Counted from the stretch's first letter, positions 51,660-60,671 are shown. The stretch is 64,000 nucleotides of DNA from Streptomyces sp. WAC 04229 (GCF_003947455.1 NZ_QHJH01000015.1:1-64000); one strand, 5' to 3'. Made by a program: numbers and translations. Notes: generated by a model not told the origin, from the letters alone.

Positions 51660-53057
51660 TCACACTCCGGCCCGGCCCACCTTGCGCGCCGCCATCACCG
51701 CGTAGACCAGCACGCCCGCGAAGAGGAACAGCACACCCTGGTACACCGCCGCGTAGCCGGCGCCCGCGACGAGCCACAGCGAGAACGCGGCGGCGACCGT
51801 CGCGATCACGCCGTCCCGGACCAGGCGGGCCCGGTCGACCTTCTCGCCCTGGCCGGAGACGAGGTGGAAGATCTGGGCGGCGGCGGCCAGCAGGTAGGGC
51901 ACGGTCGCGGTGAAGGTGGTGACGAGGACGAGGACCTCGAAGACCTTCGCCGAACCGGACGTGTAGTTGTAGACGGTGAGCAGGGAGGCGAGGACGACGG
52001 TGACGGCGACGCCGGTCGTCGGGACGCCCCGCCGTCTGCGCGCGAACGCGGCCGGGAAGAGGCCGTCCTTCGCGGCGGCGTACGGGGTCTGGGCGCTGAG
52101 CAAAGTCCAGCCGTTGAGGCAGCCGGTCATCGAGACCAGGGCGGCCAGCGCGACGGCCCAGCCGCCCCACGCGCCGCCGAACATGGTGTTCACGGCATCG
52201 GAGAAGGGCGCGGTCGAGGTGACCAGGCGGTCGTGGGGGACCGTGCCGAAGACCGAGAGCGTGCCCAGCAGGTAGACGAGGGCGGCGCCCGCGGTGCCGA
52301 TGACCGTGGCGCGGCCGACGGTGCGGCGCGGGTCCTTCACCTCGCCGGCGCTGACGGCGGCGGACTCCACGCCCAGGTAGGAGAAGAGCAGGATCGCGGC
52401 GGCCGCGGAGACCGCGCCGACGCCGCTGGAGCCGCTCGCGTTGAACGGGCCGAGGTTGTCCGGGTCGAAGAAGAACAGCCCGCCGACCGCGACGAGCAGC
52501 AGCGGCGCGAACTTCAGCACAGTGGCGACGAACTGCACGGCGCCCACGTACCGGGTGCCCGCGAAGTTGGCGAGCGCGGGCAGCCACTGGATGACGAGCG
52601 CGGCCAGACAGGCGGTCCACCGGTGGTCGTTGACGGGGATCAGGACGTCGAGGTAGCCGACGGCGGCGACGGCCAGCGCCGCGTTGGACACCCAGGTGGT
52701 GATCCAGTACGCCCAGGCGGCGAGGAAGCCGGCGAAGTCGCCGAAGGCGCCGCGGGCGTAGACGTAGGGGCCGCCGGTGCGCGGGTCGCGGGCGGCGAGG
52801 CGGCCGAAGACCAGGGCGAGCGCGATGGCGCCGACGGTCAGGATGCCGAAGGCGAGCAGGCTGACGGTGCCGAAGGGCGCGACGGAGGCGGGGAGCAGGA
52901 AGATGCCGCCGCCGATGATGTTGCCCATGACCAGGGCGGTGGCCACGGGAAGCCCGAAGCGGCGGGCGTGCCGGCCGTTGCCGGAGGTGGGGTCGGGGGC
53001 CGCGGGGGTCTCCTGCGGTTCCGGAGCCGGTGGGGGGACGGTCCCGGTGACGTGCAT
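51660..53057 (-). CDS. APC-superfamily amino acid permease
   Basis: The product has 465 aa with about 12 hydrophobic segments. TM1 carries the unwound APC motif VMGNIIGGGIFLLPASVAPF, and TM6 holds LLFSYLGVESAAVSAGEVKD. The closest look is to arginine/ornithine or agmatine antiporters (ArcD/AdiC/PotE group), but the substrate cannot be fixed by eye. The next gene upstream is separated by 84 bp. Confidence 0.92.
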   Translation of the reverse strand: MHVTGTVPPPAPEPQETPAAPDPTSGNGRHARRFGLPVATALVMGNIIGGGIFLLPASVAPFGTVSLLAFGILTVGAIALALVFGRLAARDPRTGGPYVYARGAFGDFAGFLAAWAYWITTWVSNAALAVAAVGYLDVLIPVNDHRWTACLAALVIQWLPALANFAGTRYVGAVQFVATVLKFAPLLLVAVGGLFFFDPDNLGPFNASGSSGVGAVSAAAAILLFSYLGVESAAVSAGEVKDPRRTVGRATVIGTAGAALVYLLGTLSVFGTVPHDRLVTSTAPFSDAVNTMFGGAWGGWAVALAALVSMTGCLNGWTLLSAQTPYAAAKDGLFPAAFARRRRGVPTTGVAVTVVLASLLTVYNYTSGSAKVFEVLVLVTTFTATVPYLLAAAAQIFHLVSGQGEKVDRARLVRDGVIATVAAAFSLWLVAGAGYAAVYQGVLFLFAGVLVYAVMAARKVGRAGV

Positions 53058-53141
53058 GGGGTGGTGCGCCTCTCATGGAACGGTGGCCCGGGATCGCCGG
53101 GACGGCGCCCATGGTCGGGCACGGTCCGTCACACCTCAAAA

Positions 53142-55286
53142 TCAGGCGCTTTTCTCCTGCACGAACCCGTCCGCGACGGGAAAAGGTGCGTTCTCGACGA
53201 CGTTCGGCCGTGGATCCTCCACGGGCACCTGCGGGCCGTTGGACTCCCGCAGCCAGCGGCGCAGCACCCGGTGGACGTGTTCGGCACCGACGATCTCCGT
53301 GCCCTCCTCGGCCGGGTCGGACAGCACGGCCGGTGACAGCAGGAAGGCGCGCGACTGGGCGCCGCCGAGCCCGCCGTGGGAGCCGATCTGCTCCTCGAAC
53401 GCGAGGACCTCGCCGTCGGCCGGGTCGTGGAAGGAGTTGACCATGATGTCGGCGGTGTGCGGGAAGGAGTGCGTGCGGCGTACGGCGTCGGCGGCGCCGG
53501 GGCCGAAGGGGGCGAGCGGGCCGGGATCCTCGTCGAGCCGGTCCAGGGGTATCTCGGCGCCGTGCGCACCCAGTACCACGCCGCCGTGCCGCTCGCTGCG
53601 CACCAGCAGGAAGCCGATGCCGGGGTGGTTGGCGAGGGTCGGCAGCAGCGCGGGGTGGCGGGCGTCGATCTCCTCCCTGGTCATCCGGTGCGGCACGTCC
53701 GGGAACGAGACCAGGCCGAGGTTGCCGGAGGCCAGCACGATCGGCTCGGAGCGGCGGCCGGCCGGGGTGTCGGCGGGTCTCTGCTGCGCGGCGCCCTCCT
53801 CGACGGGGCGGTGCAGGGCGGCGCGGACGGTGTTGCGGGCCTCGGCGCCGCTGCGGGTGCGCTGGGCGCGGCGCGGCACGGGCAGCCCGCAGCCGGCCCG
53901 GACCAGGTCGCCGAGGGTCAGTCCGTAGCGGGCGCGGAAGGTCTCGCCGGGGCTCTGGCCGTGGTCGGACAAGAGCACGATCCGGTAGGAGCGGGGGGCC
54001 TGGTCGGCGACCTTCTCGATCAGTGCCAGGGACCGGTCGAGCCGCCGCAGGACGTTGAGGGCGTCCCGGCCGTGCGGTCCGGAGTGGTGCGCCACCTCGT
54101 CGTAGGCCACGAGGTCGGCGTAGACGGCGGTGCGGCCGGCGAGCATGTCGCCCATCACCGCGGCGACGACCACGTCGCGTTCGACGACGGTGGCGAAGGC
54201 GCGGACGAAGGGGTAGAGGCCGCCGCGGGAGACGCGCGGGCGGACCTTGTGGGCGCGGGCGCGGGTGGACTGGCCGATCTCCCGGCCCACCTCGGCGACG
54301 AAGGACATCGCGGTGCGGACGGCGTTGGCCGGGTCGGAGAAGTAGGCGAAGTAGCCGGACCTGGACCGGGTCTCGCGGCTGCGGCGGCGGGTGGCTATGG
54401 ACAGCACCAGGGCCTGTTCGTCGGCGCCGCCGCCGAACAGGTTGCCGCGGCTCGCGCCGTCCAGGCTGAGCAGCCCGCCGTCGCCGGTGCGCCGGACGGC
54501 ACGGTGCTGGAGTTCGGCGGCGCTGGTCGGCCGGTTGCAGACCATGACCTCGCCGGTGTCCTTCTCGTACCAGCGGAAGGCGGGCACGTCGTGGTTGCTG
54601 CCGTGCAGGATGCCGAGCTGGCTGGCGCCGGTCTGGCTGGACCAGTCGGTGCGCCACGGGGCCAGCCGGTGGCTCGCGGACGCGCCGTGGCGGCCGAGCC
54701 AGCGGGCGACGGTGGGCATGGCGCCGCTGTCGACGGCGTCGAGCAGGACGTCGTGTCCCACGCCGTCCAGTTGCAGGAAGACGATGCCCGGGCCGGCCGG
54801 GCAGGGCGGGCCCGATCTGCGGCGGCGGTCGGCGAGGCGGTAGAGCCGGCGCCGGTAGGCGTCGTCGCCGCGCACGGTCAGGGCACCGCCGGTGGCGGAG
54901 GCGACGGCGGACATGACGGCGGCGACCACGACCGCGGTCTCGGGGGCGACGCCGCCGCGGCCGGCCGGGTTGACGTCGATGGCGAGGAGCAGCAGCCCGC
55001 CGTTGAGGAAGAAGACCAGCAGCCCGAGGACGAGCGCCGGCACCAGGAGGAGCAGGCGGACCATGAGCGGCCACACCACGGCGGAGAGCAGGCCGAAGGC
55101 GCCCGCGCCGACCGCGGCGGTCATCGCGATGTCGGTCGCGCTGTCCCCGTCGGGCGACTGGAGCCGGAAGTCCGGCAGGATGCCCGCGAGCACGAGCATG
55201 GTGAGGGTGGACACGGCCCACACCGCGACAATCCGCCCGATCTGACTGGCGACCCGGCGCCAACGGCCTCCACCCACGCTCCGCAC
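53142..55286 (-). CDS. Membrane phosphodiesterase/alkaline-phosphatase-fold protein with holin-like N-terminus
   Basis: The product has 714 aa. Residues 1-140 hold four hydrophobic helices resembling the phage-holin IV family (IVAVWAVSTLTMLVLAGILP and similar). From about 165 a type I phosphodiesterase/nucleotide pyrophosphatase domain follows, with the metal site IVFLQLDGVGHDVL, DLVAYDEVAHHSGPHG and LLSDHGQSPGETF. The nucleophile is probably in the SSQTGASQLG region. The catalytic domain likely faces outward and acts on a wall, lipid or nucleotide phosphoester. The GTG at 55286 is the longest start; a GTG at 55277 is as likely. Confidence 0.85.
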   Translation of the reverse strand: MRSVGGGRWRRVASQIGRIVAVWAVSTLTMLVLAGILPDFRLQSPDGDSATDIAMTAAVGAGAFGLLSAVVWPLMVRLLLLVPALVLGLLVFFLNGGLLLLAIDVNPAGRGGVAPETAVVVAAVMSAVASATGGALTVRGDDAYRRRLYRLADRRRRSGPPCPAGPGIVFLQLDGVGHDVLLDAVDSGAMPTVARWLGRHGASASHRLAPWRTDWSSQTGASQLGILHGSNHDVPAFRWYEKDTGEVMVCNRPTSAAELQHRAVRRTGDGGLLSLDGASRGNLFGGGADEQALVLSIATRRRSRETRSRSGYFAYFSDPANAVRTAMSFVAEVGREIGQSTRARAHKVRPRVSRGGLYPFVRAFATVVERDVVVAAVMGDMLAGRTAVYADLVAYDEVAHHSGPHGRDALNVLRRLDRSLALIEKVADQAPRSYRIVLLSDHGQSPGETFRARYGLTLGDLVRAGCGLPVPRRAQRTRSGAEARNTVRAALHRPVEEGAAQQRPADTPAGRRSEPIVLASGNLGLVSFPDVPHRMTREEIDARHPALLPTLANHPGIGFLLVRSERHGGVVLGAHGAEIPLDRLDEDPGPLAPFGPGAADAVRRTHSFPHTADIMVNSFHDPADGEVLAFEEQIGSHGGLGGAQSRAFLLSPAVLSDPAEEGTEIVGAEHVHRVLRRWLRESNGPQVPVEDPRPNVVENAPFPVADGFVQEKSA

Positions 55287-55388
55287 ACCTCACGTCCCGG
55301 CCCGTCGTCCGGGCCCTCCCCACCCTGCCACAACGCTTCGGGGCACCCGTTTGTCCCCCTGAGACCGGTTCACACCCCGAAGGGGTGG

Positions 55389-55790
55389 TCAGCGGCCGTC
55401 GTATCCCGCCGTCGGCATCGACAGCCTGCGGTGCACGCACGCCTTCATCCGGGCGTCGTAGGCCGGTTCCGCGTGTCCGACGGTCTCGACGCGGGCGCCG
55501 CGCCGCGCGCACTCCGCGGCGAAGTCGTCGACGGAGGCCAGCGCGCTCTCCAGCACCCGGCGGCTGGGGGCCACGAACAGGTCGCGGCCCGGACGGACCC
55601 CGTCCCACAGGGCGTCGTGGTCCGGTCGCAGCCCACGTACCAGCAGTTCCCTGGCGACGACGTAGCCGTGTTCCGCCGCCCAGCGGGCGCACATGGCGTG
55701 CTGGCTGCGGGAGTCGACCAGGAACGGATCGTCGTCCAGCAGTTCCAGCGGCGTCAGACTCGCGATCGCCGTCACCCGCACCGGCCCCAT
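55389..55790 (-). CDS. Small protein resembling a degenerate serine-recombinase catalytic domain
   Basis: The product has 133 aa from the ATG at 55790, with GGGGGGA upstream. The pattern RSQHAMCARWAAEHGYVVAR followed by VLESALASVDDFAAECARRG and ARVETVG parallels the serine-recombinase N-terminal fold (Q..C..WA...G, then a helix and RG.....). The Arg residues expected in RLDRLGR are not conserved (PSRRVLES), and the DNA-binding domain is missing. It is probably not an active recombinase. Function is unknown. Confidence 0.55.
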   Translation of the reverse strand: MGPVRVTAIASLTPLELLDDDPFLVDSRSQHAMCARWAAEHGYVVARELLVRGLRPDHDALWDGVRPGRDLFVAPSRRVLESALASVDDFAAECARRGARVETVGHAEPAYDARMKACVHRRLSMPTAGYDGR

Positions 55791-55884
55791 GGTGTCCCCC
55801 CTCACCTCCCGTCACCTCCCGTTTTCGCCGCCGACCCTACTCCTGGACGTAGGCTTCGGGGAGTCGCGCGAAGGAGGCAAAGAG

Positions 55885-56658
55885 GTGCCGGTGGAGCTCA
55901 CGTGGTGGGGTCACGCCACCTGCACGGTCGAGGACTCGGACATCCGCGTGCTCACCGATCCTCTGTTCGCCCGCCGCCTCGCCCACTTGCGCCGCAGGCG
56001 GGGGGCGGTGCCGCCGCCGGACGCCTGGCGCGCGGACGTGGCGCTGGTGTCCCATCTGCACGCCGACCACCTGCACGTGCCCTCGCTCGCGCGGCTCGCG
56101 CCGGGCACGCGCCTGCTCGTGCCCCGGGGCGCGCGACGGGCGGTGCCGGCGCTGCGGCGGCTCGGTCACCTGGACGTGGCGGAGGTGGCGCCCGGCGACG
56201 TGGCGCACGTCGGGGACCTGCGGATACGGGCGGTGCCCGCGCTCCACGACGGGCGTCGGCTGCCGGTCGGACGGCACCGCTCCCCCGCGCTCGGCTACGT
56301 CGTCGAGGGCGAGGTGCGGACGTACTTCGCCGGGGACACGGGGCTGTTCGACGGCATGGAGAAGGAGGTCGGGCCGGTCGACGCGGCGCTGTTGCCGGTG
56401 GGCGGCTGGGGCCCGTACCTGGGGGCGGAGCACCTGGACGCGGGGCGGGCGGCGGAGGCGCTGACCCGGCTGGCGCCGCGCACGGCGGTGCCGGTGCACT
56501 ACGGCACGTACTGGCCGATCGGGATGGACGCCGTGCGCCCCCACGAGTTCCACACGCCCGGCGACGAGTTCGTGCGCCTGTCGGCGCTGCGCGCGCCGGG
56601 GGTCGCCGTGCACCGGCTGGGGCACGGCGAGAGCGTGCGGGTGGAGGTCGCGCGGTGA
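55885..56658 (+). CDS. Metallo-beta-lactamase-fold hydrolase (UlaG-like)
   Basis: The product has 257 aa from a GTG at 55885 with a near-perfect AAGGAGG site. Metal motifs are WWGHATC near the N-terminus, SHLHADHLH (HxHxDH), FAGDTGLFDGM and VPVHYGTYWP. This is the UlaG/NAPE-PLD-like branch of MBL hydrolases. It overlaps the DedA gene by 4 bp (GTGA), so the two are coupled, hinting at a membrane-lipid-related substrate. Confidence 0.92.
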   Translation: MPVELTWWGHATCTVEDSDIRVLTDPLFARRLAHLRRRRGAVPPPDAWRADVALVSHLHADHLHVPSLARLAPGTRLLVPRGARRAVPALRRLGHLDVAEVAPGDVAHVGDLRIRAVPALHDGRRLPVGRHRSPALGYVVEGEVRTYFAGDTGLFDGMEKEVGPVDAALLPVGGWGPYLGAEHLDAGRAAEALTRLAPRTAVPVHYGTYWPIGMDAVRPHEFHTPGDEFVRLSALRAPGVAVHRLGHGESVRVEVAR

Positions 56659-57290
56659 ACTGGCTGGACGCCGCCGCGACGAGCGTGACGAGCATCCCGA
56701 CGGAGCCGACGCAGCAGGCGTTCGGGTATCCGTCGCTGTTCCTGCTGGTGCTCATCGGGGCGTTGGTGCCGGTGGTGCCGACGGGCGCGCTGGTGAGTTC
56801 GGCGGCCGTGGTGGCGATGCACCAGACGCTGCCGTTCTCCATGCTGATGGTGTTCGCGACCGCGTCGCTGGCCGCGTTCTGCGGGGACATGGCGCTGTAC
56901 TGGCTGGGCCGGCGCGGGGTCGGCTCGAAGAACGGCTCGCGCTGGCTGGAGGCGATCCGGTCCCGGGCGCCGGAGGACCGGCTGGAGCAGGCGCAGGACA
57001 AGCTCGCCGAGCACGACGTCGCGGTCCTGGTGCTGTCCCGGCTGGTGCCGGCCGGCCGCATACCGGTGATGCTGGCCTGCCTGCTCGCCGAGTGGCCGCT
57101 GCGCCGTTTCGCCCACGGCAACCTGCCGGCCTGCCTGGCCTGGGCGGTGACGTACCAGTTGATCGGGGTCCTGAGCGGCGCGCTGTTCAGCAAGCCCTGG
57201 GAGGGCGTGGCCGCGGCGATCGCCCTCACCGTCCTGGTCAGCGTGGCGCCGGGAGTGTGGCGACGGTTCCGGGGGCCGGCGAAGGCGTAG
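56655..57290 (+). CDS. DedA/VTT-domain membrane protein
   Basis: The product has 211 aa from the GTG in the overlap. Hydrophobic segments flank the VTT core, including the conserved CGDMALYWLGRRGVGS and VLVLSRLVPAGRIPVMLACL, with the R-x3-P/G-R pattern of DedA proteins. Such proteins flip or scramble lipids or keep proton-motive force. It converges on the next MBL gene across 43 bp. Confidence 0.9.
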   Translation: MNWLDAAATSVTSIPTEPTQQAFGYPSLFLLVLIGALVPVVPTGALVSSAAVVAMHQTLPFSMLMVFATASLAAFCGDMALYWLGRRGVGSKNGSRWLEAIRSRAPEDRLEQAQDKLAEHDVAVLVLSRLVPAGRIPVMLACLLAEWPLRRFAHGNLPACLAWAVTYQLIGVLSGALFSKPWEGVAAAIALTVLVSVAPGVWRRFRGPAKA

Positions 57291-57333
57291 CGCTCGGGCG
57301 GGGCGGCTCGGGGGACGTCCGGAGAGCGTGGGG

Positions 57334-58449
57334 CTACTCCAGTACCCGTGAAGCCCCCACCGGCAGGTCCCACAGGTCCTCCCGGGGCAGACCCGCGGCC
57401 TGCCAGGCGGCGCGGGTGCGGGTGAGGGGCTCCAGCACCGGTTCCGCGGAGAGGACGAACGTGCCCCAGTGCATCGGCGCCATGCGGCGGGCGCCCACGT
57501 CCTGGGCGGCCCGGACCGCCTCCTCCGGGTCGCAGTGCACGTCGCTGAGCCACCAGCGGGGCTCGTAGGCGCCGACGGGGAGCAGGGCGAGGTCGATACC
57601 GGGGTAGCGGCGGCCGATCCGGGTGAACCAGTGGCCGTACCCCGTGTCCCCGGCGAAGTACACGCGCCGGCCGTCGGGCGCGGTGAGCACCCAGCCGCCC
57701 CACAGGCTGCGGCAGGTGTCGACGAGGCTGCGCTTGGACCAGTGGTGCGCGGGGACGAAGTCGAAGCGGACGCCCGCCCGTCGCCCACCACCGCCCTTGC
57801 CGAGGGCGCCGTCGGCACCGCCCCTTGGACGCAGTTCGGTCGCCTCCCACCAGTCCAGCTCGGTGACGCGGGTGAAGCGGCGGCGGTGGAACCAGCGGCC
57901 CAGTCCGGCGGGCACCAGGACCGGGGTGTCGCGCGGGAGCCTGCGCAGGGTGGGGGCGTCCAGGTGGTCGTAGTGGTTGTGGCTGATGACGACGGCGTCG
58001 ACGCGGGGCAGGTCGCTCCAGGCGACGCCGACGGGGGTGATCCGGGCGGGGGTGCCGAGGATCCGGCGGGACCAGACCGGGTCGGTGAGCACGGTGAGGC
58101 CGCCGATCCGCACCACCCAGCTGGCGTGTCCCGCCCAGGTGACGGCGACGGTGTCCGCGTCCACGTGCGGCAGCGGGCCGGGGGCGCAGGGCAGCCGGGG
58201 GACGTCGGCGAGGCCCTCGCGGCCGGGTCTCACCGCGCCCTCGCGGGCGAATCTGGCGAGGGCCCTCAGGCCGGGCAGCGGCGTGGTCAGCCGGTCGTGG
58301 AAGCTGCGCGGCCATACGCGGTGTTCGGCGGGCGGCCGGGGATCGGCGAGCGGCGGGTACGAGGGGGCCCGGGCGGACGTGACCGGCGGCGCGGCGGTGT
58401 CCTCGGGGGACGCGGGGGTGCTCGTGGTCGACCGGGGCTGCTGCGTCAT
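57334..58449 (-). CDS. MBL-fold hydrolase of the NAPE-phospholipase D-like family
   Basis: The product has 371 aa. The ATG at 58449 overlaps the upstream stop (ATGA) and has GGGAG 8 bp before it. Motifs are VTWAGHASWVVRIGG, the HxHxDH site ISHNHYDHLD, PAHHWSKRS, YFAGDTGYGHW and MHWGTFVLS. NAPE-PLD relatives hydrolyse N-acyl phosphatidylethanolamines or similar phosphodiesters. Its coupling to a pseudo-aminotransferase gene is unusual. Confidence 0.93.
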   Translation of the reverse strand: MTQQPRSTTSTPASPEDTAAPPVTSARAPSYPPLADPRPPAEHRVWPRSFHDRLTTPLPGLRALARFAREGAVRPGREGLADVPRLPCAPGPLPHVDADTVAVTWAGHASWVVRIGGLTVLTDPVWSRRILGTPARITPVGVAWSDLPRVDAVVISHNHYDHLDAPTLRRLPRDTPVLVPAGLGRWFHRRRFTRVTELDWWEATELRPRGGADGALGKGGGGRRAGVRFDFVPAHHWSKRSLVDTCRSLWGGWVLTAPDGRRVYFAGDTGYGHWFTRIGRRYPGIDLALLPVGAYEPRWWLSDVHCDPEEAVRAAQDVGARRMAPMHWGTFVLSAEPVLEPLTRTRAAWQAAGLPREDLWDLPVGASRVLE

Positions 58450-59708
58450 CGAGGAGGCTCCCATCGCTGAGCGTCGCGCAGATCGCCGAAGACCGACCCG
58501 AGAGCGGTCAACGCGCGTCGCACGTGTGGCAGTTCCAACGGGTCCGGGGAGGTGAGGCATTCCGCGCGCTGTTCGGCGGTGCCGGTGCCGAGCAGCGGGC
58601 CGGTGGCGAGCCGCACGCGAAGGGCCGCGAGGTCGTCTCCGAAGCGGTGTCCGCCGGGGGCGGGCATGCCGAGCCGGGTGGAGAGGAAGTCCTCCAGTTC
58701 CTGAGCGTCGCCGACGCCCTGCGCCCCGAGGGCGTCGCGCAGCGGGCCCAGGTCGGCGTACAGGTGACGCCCGGCCTGCGGGGGCCGCGCCGTGGCGCCA
58801 GCGGCGACGACGGCCGCGTGCACGGCGGCGGCCACGCGCGCGTGCAGGCGTACGGCGGCCGACCGGCGGGCGGTGACCGGTTCGGGTTCGTCGAGTGCGT
58901 ACCCGGCCGCGGCGGCGACGGGCGCGGCCACGCCGGCGCCGAGGGCGGTGAGCACGTCGAGCACGCGCGCGTGCAGGCCGTCGCCGGCGGCGGACGCCGG
59001 GAAGCGGGCCACGGCGGCCGGCCAGCCGGGCGGCAGCAGCCCCCCGGCCAGGTCCGTGACGACGGTGACCTGCTCGGGCAGCATCTCGGCGGGACTGAGC
59101 ACCACGGTGGCCTGCGGGTCGTGCAGGGTGTCCCGCCAGGTCTCGTCGCTGACCAGGTGCAGCCCCTCCCCGGCAGCGGCCTCGACGGTCTCGTGCAGCA
59201 GTTCGGGCCGCGCGACGGTGCCGGTGGGGTCGTCGGCGACGGCCAGCACCAGCAGGCGGGGGTCGCCGCCCTCGGCGCGCACCCGGCGGACGGTCTCCAG
59301 GAGGGCGTACGGGTCGGGGACGCCACCGCTCTCGGCCGGCGTCGGGACGTGGAAGACGGGGCTGCCGAGCAGCCGCGCGTCCGGTGCCCACCAGGCCGCG
59401 CAGGGGCGGGGCACCAGGACGTGGCCGCCGAGCGCGGCGGTCAGCGCAAGGAGCAGGGTGTGCGCACCGGGGGCGGCGGCCACCCGGCCGGGCTCGGTGG
59501 GCAGGCCGCGCCGGTGCCAGTAGCCGCTCGCGGCGGCGGTGAGGGCGGGGGCGCCGCCGATCGGTTCCCCTCGGGCGCGGTCCGCGGCGGCGGCGAGTAC
59601 GGCGGACAGTTCGGGAAGCACCGGCAGCCCGTCGTCGGGCAGGTGGGGGCCGTACCGGACGGGGCCGTGGCCCACGGCGTCGTGGCCTTCGGGGTCCGTG
59701 CGCCGCAT
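58446..59708 (-). CDS. Lysine-free class I/II aminotransferase-fold protein (pseudo-enzyme)
   Basis: The product has 420 aa from the ATG at 59708. The fold-type I outline is preserved: APGAHTLLLALTAALGG, ADDPTGTVARPEL at about 158-170 (NNPTGT with Asn to Asp), LVSDETWRDTL at about 185-195. Where the catalytic PLP lysine is expected (S-x-S-K-x-x-G) it reads VVTDLAGGLLPPGW. The whole protein contains no lysine, so a Schiff base cannot form. The reading frame is intact, arguing for a retained non-catalytic role, perhaps regulatory or binding. Confidence 0.85.
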   Translation of the reverse strand: MRRTDPEGHDAVGHGPVRYGPHLPDDGLPVLPELSAVLAAAADRARGEPIGGAPALTAAASGYWHRRGLPTEPGRVAAAPGAHTLLLALTAALGGHVLVPRPCAAWWAPDARLLGSPVFHVPTPAESGGVPDPYALLETVRRVRAEGGDPRLLVLAVADDPTGTVARPELLHETVEAAAGEGLHLVSDETWRDTLHDPQATVVLSPAEMLPEQVTVVTDLAGGLLPPGWPAAVARFPASAAGDGLHARVLDVLTALGAGVAAPVAAAAGYALDEPEPVTARRSAAVRLHARVAAAVHAAVVAAGATARPPQAGRHLYADLGPLRDALGAQGVGDAQELEDFLSTRLGMPAPGGHRFGDDLAALRVRLATGPLLGTGTAEQRAECLTSPDPLELPHVRRALTALGSVFGDLRDAQRWEPPR

Positions 59709-59789
59709 GCGTACCTCCGCGCGGGTCCGTACTGCCGCTCACCGTCGTTGATCCCAGTACCCATCCGGCACGCGAGCCATGACTCCGGC

Positions 59790-60671
59790 TCAGCGCTCCC
59801 CGTCCTCCCCGCGCAGCCGGAGCCGCAGCCGGTGGGCGGCCGCCGCGCACGCGCCCGCGATCAGGACGCCGCCCGCGGCCAGGGCGGGCACCGAGTCGCT
59901 GAAGGTGCCGCCGGCCCCGGCCCGCACCCCGTGTTCCGCCTTCCCACCGCCGCAGGACCTCCCGGCCTCGGCGGACTCGCCGTGCGGGGCGGCGGTCCCG
60001 GGACACGGCGGCTCGGTGGCGCAGGGCGTGCCGTGGGCGGGCTTGTCGCCGTGCGGGGCGGTGGACGGGGGGCACGCGGGCTTGGCGGTGCCGCTCTCGC
60101 CCGCCGTGGCGCCCGGCACGTTCATGGTGGCGCTCCACGGGTCGCCCTCCCCGCCCGCCTCGTCCGGGCAGGAGCCGTCGACGGTCCAGTCCTCCTCGGC
60201 GCCCTCCGCGTCCGCCTCGCTCCCGAAGTCCTCGGCGGCGGCTATCCGGGCGGTCCCCCGGTAGGCCGGACCGGCGCCCGTGCCTCCCTCTCCCTCCACC
60301 TTGCGCAGCTCGACGGTGCCCTCGTCGAAGGCCAGGGAGGTGGCGTCGAGGGTCGCCGGCGCGGAGCCGCCGGTCGGGGCGCACGAGACCGACACGGTGA
60401 CGGTGCCGCCCGGGGTGACGTCGGCGGGGCTGACCTCGGCGGCGGCCCGGCCCCCGGCCGGTGCGAGGGGTTCCTCGGCGGCCGGCGGCAGTACGGGTTC
60501 CTCGGCGGCCGGCGGCGGTACGGGCTCACCGTCGGCCGGCGGCGGTACGGGCTCACCGGCACCGGCGGGCGGCGGGGGGACTGCGGGATCGGCCGCGCTC
60601 GGCCCCGCGAGGGCGCCGAGGGCGGCACTGGCCAGGACGGCCACGGACAGGGCGCGGGCGGTGCGGCGCAT
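59790..60671 (-). CDS. Secreted/cell-surface protein with Pro-rich repeats and C-terminal anchor
   Basis: The product has 293 aa from the ATG at 60671 with GAAGGAG 8 bp upstream. It has a signal peptide (about 1-28), a Pro/Glu/Ala repeat region (PPADGEPVPPP, PAAEEPVLPP) to about residue 75, a beta-rich domain (VSPADVTPGGTVTVSVSCAP), a Gly/Cys-rich part and a C-terminal hydrophobic helix LAAGGVLIAGACAAAAH followed by RLRLRLRGE. This is the architecture of a membrane-anchored surface protein. Function is unknown. Confidence 0.75.
   Translation of the reverse strand: MRRTARALSVAVLASAALGALAGPSAADPAVPPPPAGAGEPVPPPADGEPVPPPAAEEPVLPPAAEEPLAPAGGRAAAEVSPADVTPGGTVTVSVSCAPTGGSAPATLDATSLAFDEGTVELRKVEGEGGTGAGPAYRGTARIAAAEDFGSEADAEGAEEDWTVDGSCPDEAGGEGDPWSATMNVPGATAGESGTAKPACPPSTAPHGDKPAHGTPCATEPPCPGTAAPHGESAEAGRSCGGGKAEHGVRAGAGGTFSDSVPALAAGGVLIAGACAAAAHRLRLRLRGEDGER
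60470..60565. repeat. Imperfect tandem repeat in the surface-protein gene
   Basis: About four units of roughly 27 bp (GGCCGGCGGCGGTACGGGCT and variants) encode the Pro/Ala/Glu-rich wall-spacer repeats. Such repeats commonly vary in copy number. Confidence 0.7.

Noticed and set aside
51430-55815. A very long antisense open frame (about 1460 codons) spanning the APC permease and phosphodiesterase genes
   Set aside because: Its translation is Arg/Pro-rich low-complexity typical of shadow frames in GC-rich DNA; real genes with motifs occupy other frames throughout.
60470-60565. Spaced repeats resembling a short CRISPR-like array
   Set aside because: They are in frame, degenerate, contiguous and encode Pro-rich wall repeats; no spacers and no cas genes.
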